Assembly (NCBI GenBank): GCA_949130495.1
Contig: OX422208.1
Location: 395,458,561-395,522,560, forward strand
DNA length: 64,000 nucleotides
Origin: Sambucus nigra
Lineage: Eukaryota; Streptophyta; Magnoliopsida; Dipsacales; Adoxaceae
Reading direction: 5' to 3'
In this document: positions 57,565-64,000 of the stretch, piece after piece
How positions within the stretch are numbered: the first letter of the stretch is position 1
Layout: each line of letters opens with the position of its first letter
Translations under genes and position numbers: made by a program
The notes under the pieces: model-generated
Seen by the model: only the letters and a program-made list of their open reading frames with translations
What the model was told of the DNA's origin: nothing
Databases searched by the model: none

Positions 57565-58689
57565 ATATTAATTTTATTCTTTCTATTTTTCACATTTTTT
57601 CTTTTAGTTTTTCATTATTCTGATTTTTATGTTTTTTCTCATTTTTTAAATATTTTCTTTTTCAAATGCCTAAAGAAAGATACTAAAGTCAAACGGGCCA
57701 TTTATGGGGGTAAAAAAATATTATTTGGTTGTATATTCTCTAAACAATTGTGATTTGAAGGTTTCAAGCTCTGGAATTTATTAAACATTGGCAACAAGCA
57801 AAGGTGTAAATCTTAAGGGTTCTAGTGAGTAGGTTTGTCTTTGTAAGATAGAGAGGAGTCTTCAGATCAGCTATTACTTGATACAGAGGGAACCAACCGG
57901 GATTTGGGCTAACCTTGGCTCCTTTTCGTTTGATAGGAAAGTTCATTGGATTTTAATCAATCTGACATCCAATCCAATGTTGATCAGTTTGAGATTTATG
58001 AATCAATTCCATATGCACATAGATGCACACACATACAAATACTTGAATCCAATCCATATTGACACAACTCCACATACATTACTTGAATCTAATCCAATTA
58101 ATGGTTTATTGGATCCCTATTCTAATCAGCTTTGGGACTCATTTTCTGGTCAATTTTGAGACTCCCTATAAATATAGAATGGAGAAGTATGATAAGGAGA
58201 TAATTAGAGCATATAAAATTAGAGACCCAAACACATTGGCTTAGTCACCATGTACGAGCGTGTGGTTAAAAGGACACGTCGATGGAAACGTGACACTACA
58301 AAATTAATTTTTGGGGTTGTGAACTATGTCAATCCACGTCCAATACAATGCTAATTAGTTATCATAATTTAAATTCAATTAGATTGAGATGGAAAATCCA
58401 ATAAAATTGGATGGGAATGAACTGGGTTGGGTTGGGTTGATTGTTTTGAATTCGGAACACCCCTGCTTTGGTATGCTTTGGGTAATGACAAAAACAATTT
58501 TAGCAATGTTTTCTGCTAGCAACTGTTGTGTGCTCGCAATGAAGTCCGTAAGAGTTGGCATGTTTTTCTTTGTCCTATATAACCTATTTGGAAAGAACAA
58601 AATAGAAGTTTTCAACATCCAAAAGTGGGTGAGGCCAGATGAGCAAAACTTTCAACAGCCGAAAAGGCACATATATATCAATTTTGCAT
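57565..58689. other. Intergenic DNA without a recognised gene
   Basis: No coding signal. A short GGGTTGGGTTGGGTTGA stretch (about 58422-58438) is telomere-like in look only. Confidence 0.5.
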
Positions 58690-59330
58690 TTTAAAAAAAT
58701 TGATTCGGAGATTCACAGAGGTACGGTTCTCTATATATAACCAACAAAAATAGTAAAAAAGTAAGAGGGCTAGCAGTCCTCCCAAAAAGAATAACAACAT
58801 AAAGTACAAAAAAAAATTGGAATTCCTCATAGTAGAAACCAACAGCCCTAAAAGATGATGGAAGAACCCAGCCGAAATTGTTACTTCCAGTTAAGAAAGT
58901 AATCCAACCTTTTATCATCCATAAGAGTCGCATCAACCTCCTTAATATGATTAAGACTAGGAAGCCCATAAAGTTGCTACAAAAATTGCCCTATCCCAAA
59001 ACCTCTTTAGATATCTTTGTTCTCAAACACACTATTTTTTCCAACCAAAATGACCAATCCAAAGCCATAATGAATTAATAAATACCTCTCCAAGACGTGA
59101 TGTATCCTTCTTCTCACTTCCAAAATCCCAATCCATAACAGCAAAATCATACGATCTACAAGGGAATGCACCTACAGCCCCCAACGCCTCCAAAACTTTC
59201 CTCTCAACAAGATTACAATGAAGAGGTAAATGATCAATATATTCATAACTTATCTGTGTATATAATATAGGGCAAAAGCAAAGTATTAAGTCTCTTATTT
59301 TGAATAATAGCACAAGTGTTCATTCTTCCT
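58690..59330 (-). pseudogene. LINE zf-RVT region and C-terminal tail
   Basis: The segment around 59200-59240 reads EYIDHLPLHCNLVERKVLEAL, matching the zf-RVT motif (a V/I-D-H-L-x-L-H-C line) that closes plant LINE ORF2 proteins. A hydrophobic tail follows (58969-58691). Frames are broken between the two. Confidence 0.75.
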
Positions 59331-61123
59331 TTGTATGGATCAATGAAAGGAGTAGCGGGAGAATCAACAAGGACATTAAAAAAGGATTTACAAGAAAATT
59401 CCCCATAAATTACTTAATAAAACTCTTTTATCCAAAGATACCCTAATAAAGCTAGACCAATCCACAAGAGCAAGAATATACACAAATTTTCAAACACCCT
59501 GCCGTTGAAATTTCTACTAAAGGAAAGGACTACAAGGAAAAATGTTATGTGAGAACCACGAAACCAACATCATAATAGGAGAAAAATGATTGAAGGATAG
59601 ACGATGGGGTCTTGATGAAAGGACGTTCAAAAGGAGAATCCCCTGTCCAAAAATCTTCCCAAAATCTAACTTTACCACCAATTTTAATCGTAACCACACA
59701 ATTTATAGGGAAAAAAATCCAAATTTTGAGAAATAAAATATCGATAAGTACCTAATTCCATCGTTCTAATCTAAATGAATCATTTTCCAAAACGGGGTCC
59801 CAAAAATCCAAACCTTTTGCGATTACCCCCCAGGGTAGCCCCAAATAGTTTAAAGGTCGAGTAACAATCTCGCAACTGACACTTCTAGCAAAACCCTCAC
59901 GTTTCTCCAAATCCATGTTAATACCCACCATCAATCTCTTAGAGATATTGATTTTAATGCCTGAAATAAAGCTAAACAAGTCTATAAAACCCTTCGAAGA
60001 TTCAAGATTGCTCTCACTACACATATGAAAAAAATAGAAGTCATGCAGTCCGAATTGAGGCAATCTTCCAGATTCTCTCTGCCTTACAGCCTTGCGTCCC
60101 ATTGTACTTGCCTTTGCAACAAGTGTGTGGCCCAACCTATAAGGACCATGCGGACTTAACGTCAATACGAGTTCTTCTCTCTTGGCGGTTTTTCAAATGA
60201 ACTTCGTAGCTGTAAAAAATAAAATGGAAAAACACCTCAATTTGCAAATGAGAGACTATCACTTCATCCCTAACATTATCAAACCTCTCAATCTGTTGAT
60301 TATGAAAAGCACTATCTATGATTCTACCCAACACATCTGTAACAGAAAAAAGAGGGCAATAGCAGATCTCCCTATCTAAGACCCACCTACCCTAACTCTT
60401 CAATTTACCAAAGCAAAAAACTAAGCCAAATAAAAAATCCTAAACACCGGCCTTCTCTTTTTTCTCCCACTCTTCCACCACCTCGTAAGTTACCAAAACC
60501 AATGTTTTCCCCTTTACAAAAGGCCCATGAGAAAGGGTATAACCTCTCTAAGCCTTAACGATAGTCCTTTAGCTAAAAACTTGCAAAGACAACTTATTAG
60601 ACTGATAGACATAAAGTACTATAAGAGAAGGGGTGAAAGCTTTTTCTAGGATTAAACAGATAAGTAAATGGGATTGGCGCGTACATTGACTACCCCATTC
60701 TCAAAACACTAGTAGCACATCAACTTTGATATACTCCCACTTTTCTTGCAAGTTGCAACGCCAACGTTGTGAAACCATCCGACCGCATTGCCTTATCTCC
60801 TTCACATGAAAATAAGGTATGTTTCACTTCATCTTCACCAGCCAAAAAGATTTTTCCACCATTAATGGGGTGCCAACCAAGAGAATCCATCCACAACAAA
60901 TTTTAATCCACATTATGCAGATTCTTAAAAATACTTGCCACTTCATCAGCGATTTAAAATTCTTCTATTAGAATATCCCCGCGTCCTTTTCTAATTTGTC
61001 AATGATTTTATTTAATTTCCTACTAGTGATCCAGTGAAAAAGCTTATTATTGTTGTCCCATTTCCAAGGCCCCTCACATTTGACTTTTGGCTCCAATAAA
61101 TTCCTTTTGGAGAAAGTACTCTT
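59331..61123 (-). pseudogene. LINE reverse transcriptase (decayed)
   Basis: Reading from high to low coordinates: KLFHWITSRKLNKIIDKLEK (about 61010-61070), then LGWHPINGGKIF and FSCEGDKAMRSDGFT (about 60770-60890), then ISLISCLCKFLAKGLSLRLR (about 60540-60600). Next comes GRIIDSAFHNQQIERF and VSHLQ (60334-60240). There an insertion of over 100 bases separates VSHLQ from FGLHDFYFF, which replaces the expected F-A-D-D active site. Then SGIKINISK and LNYLGLPWGV-AKGLDFWDPVLE (60000-59770). The two catalytic aspartates are not both present. Confidence 0.85.
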
Positions 61124-61282
61124 GGTCCCTCACAAACAAATTTTAAACACTAAAGGAATTTTGACAAATTTTAAACACTTAATTCACTAATTCTCTTCTT
61201 ATCGAAGTCCACGCTAGTAGCATAACAAGTGGAACTAATTGTAAATTGTCCTTAAATGTTTAAAAAAATTTACCAAGGGACC
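61124..61282. mobile_element. Small MITE (159 bp) inside the LINE
   Basis: The left end reads GGTCCCTCACAAACAAATTT. The right end, reverse-complemented, reads GGTCCCTTGGTAAATTTTTT, and both continue TAAAC. It sits in the linker between endonuclease and reverse transcriptase, and LINE-like reading continues on both sides. No clear target duplication. Confidence 0.6.
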
Positions 61283-61790
61283 TAATTGTAAATTTCACAT
61301 TCCTTTTTAACAATCAATTATTCCAATATGTCTTTGAACAAAACTCTCCCCCTCTCAAACTTTTCCAAATTTCTAAAAAGCTCACAATTCCACTTTTTTA
61401 CACGTTGTTTCACATCCTCCAATTTTTCTCATGAATTTACATCCTTCCCACCCTTCAAAGTTAAGCTCCTCCCACCAATTTCTAACGGCACCATTGAACT
61501 CTTATCTTTTAACCACATGTTTCAAACCAAAATGAACTATGTCCACATTTGGCTAAAGTTCGTGTCAAGCACAGTTAAACAATAGTCGGCAGAAGTCTCG
61601 TGTCTTGTGCATAAAATTATTTATTCTAATGGAAAAGACATCCATCCAACCTAAAACACACCAAGTTACCCCCCGACCAGGTGAATTGGGCATTATCCAA
61701 GGCTATATCCCTACGTTCCATCTCCCCAATAATGCCATGATAATTCTTCAATTCTCCAAGTCATCATTCCCCCCATCCATTTTTTAGAAG
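61283..61790 (-). pseudogene. LINE endonuclease C-terminal part and linker
   Basis: The minus strand reads ERRDIALDNAQFTWSGGN (about 61660-61720), the F-T-W-S motif of plant LINE endonucleases. A FRLDGCLF segment, then SFWFE, and in other frames a NWWEELNFEGWEGCKFM-type stretch and KLEDVKQRVKKWNCELFRN lead into the linker. Several stops and frame changes. It begins beside an (ACC)n run, which may mark the 5' truncation. Confidence 0.82.
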
Positions 61791-61815
61791 AGAAATGCAC
61801 CATATTACACCCCCA

Positions 61816-61846
61816 CACCACCACCACCACCACCACCACCACCACA
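61816..61846. repeat. (ACC)n microsatellite
   Basis: About nine CCA triplets followed by (CA)n and A-rich DNA. Confidence 0.95.
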
Positions 61847-61984
61847 CACACAAAAAAAAAAATAATAAATAAATAAATGAGAGACCAATTATTACCCATA
61901 GCCCAAAAAATCCAGCAAGCTCACACAAATTCATATAAATAATTCTAATACAAATTTTACTTCTCTAACCTTCGCACATCCTAG

Positions 61985-62756
61985 TGTGACTACCCGCCCA
62001 ATTAAATATTGGGTGATCAGTCCTTTATAAAATTTAAAATAGAATGTCCGGTTGGTTCATTCTTAGCATCACTGTCGAAAATATAATAACCTTATTAACC
62101 ACCTAATAATTAATTAAGATAGTGTCAAAATATTTTTCCTTTTTCAATTAACAAGAATCATACAATTATTAAATACAAGAATTTAAATATAATCCATACA
62201 CACACAACTAATTAATATAAATACTGAATCAGAATCACATGTTGAAATATCTAAGACAGGATAAAACATTCCAGTTCAAAACGCTAAACCAAGAACCATA
62301 GTAAAATTAAATCCAATTGAAATGAAAGGAAAGTAAACTAAATACAATCTCTTATAAAATGTCTAAGGAATGGGTGACACATGCCCTAAATGGATAGTCT
62401 ATCTATAACTGAGTGAATTGATAGAAGCGTCTAACGCAAAGACCTACAGCTTCCACAATAGCTACAGCACGCCAAGTAATCAAAATCTTTAAGTCTGGTG
62501 TCCCTGTGGCTGAGCACCTGATATAATACATATATATAGTAAGGAAGAAAAGAGATACAAGAAACGGGTCAGAGCCCGATGTGTAAAAATATTTGTTTTA
62601 GCAAGTATTTAAAATTTGTAATAAAGCAAGTATCAAGTGCATGTTAGTTCGAACTCTCACCTGAGATTCTCACCTCTCATCTATTATGCACGCCTAACGT
62701 ACATCTATTCTCACCTAGCCATCCGTATCACTTCTAATTAGATAAAGACTTAAACT
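61985..62756 (-). repeat. Gypsy LTR end A, minus strand (Tekay-like)
   Basis: Starts TGTGACTACCCGCCC. It shares its plan with copy B at 62757: GGGTGATCAG, CATTCTTAGCATCACTGTCG, TGGTGTCCCTG...CACCTGATATA, AAACGGGTCAGAGCC and CTCACCTCTCA occur in the same order. The CATTCTTAGCAT phrase also stands in the LTR at 5018 (near 5091). It ends where B begins. Confidence 0.65.
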
Positions 62757-64000
62757 TGTAACACCCCACCTAATTAAATATCGGGTGGCCAGTCTCATAC
62801 CAAATTAAAACAGAATATACAATTGGCACATTCTTAGCATCACTGTCGAAAATAATTACAACTCACCCAATACCCAATTAAGCTGGTGTTAAAAAATTTC
62901 CAAATTTTAATTCAACAAAATTCATTTTTAGTTTACGAATGACACTACACATTTTATTCTACCACAACAATAACTGAACAGATAATTCAAAAGAATTTAA
63001 ATGCAATTAGAATAAACATTCCCAAATAATAATCCAATACAGTAATCCCAATAATAATAAAATTATTAAAATGACACGAGTACAAGATTATATGACTCAG
63101 ATAGAAAGAAGATAATTGAATTCCTTTGGATGACATGCCCTAAGTAAAAGATCATTATGAATCAAATGAAGATAGGTGCCTAAGCAATACTCCATAGCTC
63201 CATATCTCGTCATAATCCTCTAAGGTTGGCGTCCCTGATGCTGGACACCTGATATAGAAGATACAATAGAAAAGAGAATATGCAAGGAAACGGGTCAGAG
63301 CCTGATGTAAAATAATTTTGAAAACAGCAAGTATTTAACAAGTGCAATAAAGCATTTATTATGTACATGTTAGTATCCAGACTCTCACTTGATATTCTCA
63401 CCTCTCACCAAAAGTGCACGCTTAATGTTTCCTATTAACCTCCTAATTAATGGTTCCTCCTAACTAGTTTACATAATATGATTCTATCCCATGTCATAAC
63501 CCCGTATGTCCCATACCATACGTAGTATAATTATTCAGATACATTTCTCATTAATATGAATTAAGCTTTTACAACAAATATTCATTAACTTAATTCAATT
63601 ATCTTTTTCTTTATTCCCCGTTATCTACAATTATCACACAGTAGATTAATCAAATCACTCTATATACATTCATTTAATTCATTATATATATAAACATATA
63701 TAATACGGCACCCTTATACACAGCTGCGGTGCATGCATTACTCTGTTATCATGTCCCAATATCGTTAGTCGCCGAATAGGGGACTAAAGGTTCGGTAAGG
63801 ATTCCTCGAACCACAAACAACAATACAAAAATTGGAGGCGAACATAGTTCTCATACCCACGGATCACGCACATACATACGTTCCCATAGTCAGCGGACTT
63901 ATCAACTCCCCGATAAGTCTTTCATAGACCAATGTTCTCGAGTGACAAATCAAAAATCCCATGGATTCATCAGGATATGACTGCCCTCACGCGAAAACCT
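62757..64000 (-). repeat. Gypsy LTR end B, minus strand (Tekay-like), runs off the window
   Basis: Starts TGTAACACCCCACC, a standard LTR terminus. It parallels copy A for about 670 bp and then continues with CATAACCCCGTATGTCCCATACC. This resembles the CCCTTAGTCCCATACC region of the LTR at 1-1406. AACT or AAACT before 62757 could be a target duplication, but its partner is outside the window. Confidence 0.65.

Larger units (their letters stand above)
58690..61790 (-). mobile_element. LINE (L1-type) relic, minus strand, 5'-truncated
   Basis: Minus-strand reading gives, in order, the C-terminal part of an apurinic-type endonuclease, a linker, reverse transcriptase, and the zf-RVT cysteine/histidine region with its tail. 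This is the second ORF of plant L1 elements. The endonuclease N-terminus and all of ORF1 are missing, the usual 5' truncation of LINEs. Decay is heavy. I found no clear poly-A tail at the 3' end near 58690, so that limit is approximate. Confidence 0.85.

Noticed and set aside
58415..58440. GGGTTGGGTTGGGTTGA as an interstitial telomere
   Set aside because: The plant telomere unit is TTTAGGG; this is a short GGGTT run of a different unit.
1..64000. CRISPR arrays, bacterial operons, rRNA or tRNA genes, organelle DNA
   Set aside because: None seen. The tRNA-like words are retroelement primer sites, and the direct repeats have no regular spacers.

Overview
The window looks like gene-poor, AT-rich nuclear DNA of a flowering plant, probably a eudicot and probably pericentromeric. 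It is built almost entirely from transposable elements at different stages of decay. I recognise no intact host gene, rRNA, tRNA or CRISPR array, and nothing bacterial. All family assignments come from reading translated motifs and terminal structures by eye; no database search was run.

Layout, left to right. (1) 1-7359: a minus-strand Ty3/Gypsy element of the Tekay/Del kind. It has two long LTRs (the left one runs off the window), a primer binding site and a broken gag, but all of pol is replaced by unrelated non-coding DNA. (2) About 7.6-8.3 kb: a decayed gag of the Gypsy Tat/Athila type, followed by a MITE and AT-rich DNA with a 113-bp duplication. (3) 10646-16950: a plus-strand Tekay-like element with one 5' LTR and a full but heavily mutated gag-pol; it ends in an LTR fragment of a different family (16950-17971). 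(4) 17972-about 31.6 kb: a large Tat-lineage relic with a second RNase H, an integrase, tandem-repeat-rich 3' DNA and an extra coiled-coil ORF with an intron. Its integrase is split by a complete non-autonomous Copia element (18817-23456, 5-bp target duplication ATTAG). Its 3' DNA is split by a hAT MITE (8-bp duplication), and the intron of its extra ORF by a Tourist-like MITE (TAA duplication). (5) 32767-36015: a very long minus-strand LTR, then a 170-bp tandem array (36131-36978) and a Tat-like leader motif (about 38 kb). (6) 41851-47022: a nearly full-length but dead minus-strand Copia element of the Tork type. (7) 49.2-51.6 kb: the 3' half of a non-coding Copia-like element. (8) 52.5-57.6 kb: four inverted-repeat DNA elements. 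(9) 58.7-61.8 kb: a minus-strand LINE relic (endonuclease C-terminus, reverse transcriptase, zf-RVT) with a small MITE inside it. (10) 61985-64000: two related minus-strand LTR ends that resemble the LTR at the left edge of the window.

The genes do not form a cellular pathway. They are gag, protease, reverse transcriptase, RNase H and integrase parts of retroelements, each with stops, frameshifts or lost catalytic residues. The one long undamaged ORF is a 255-codon coiled-coil plus zinc-knuckle protein in a nested element that has no pol.

The points most worth a second look are: clusters of short palindromes in three different LTR families, where the LTR copies of two elements also show a sizeable length difference; a 170-bp satellite-like array; a T-rich array with a GC-rich core at 26.7-27.4 kb; the pol-less elements; and a possible stray host exon at 53.4 kb.
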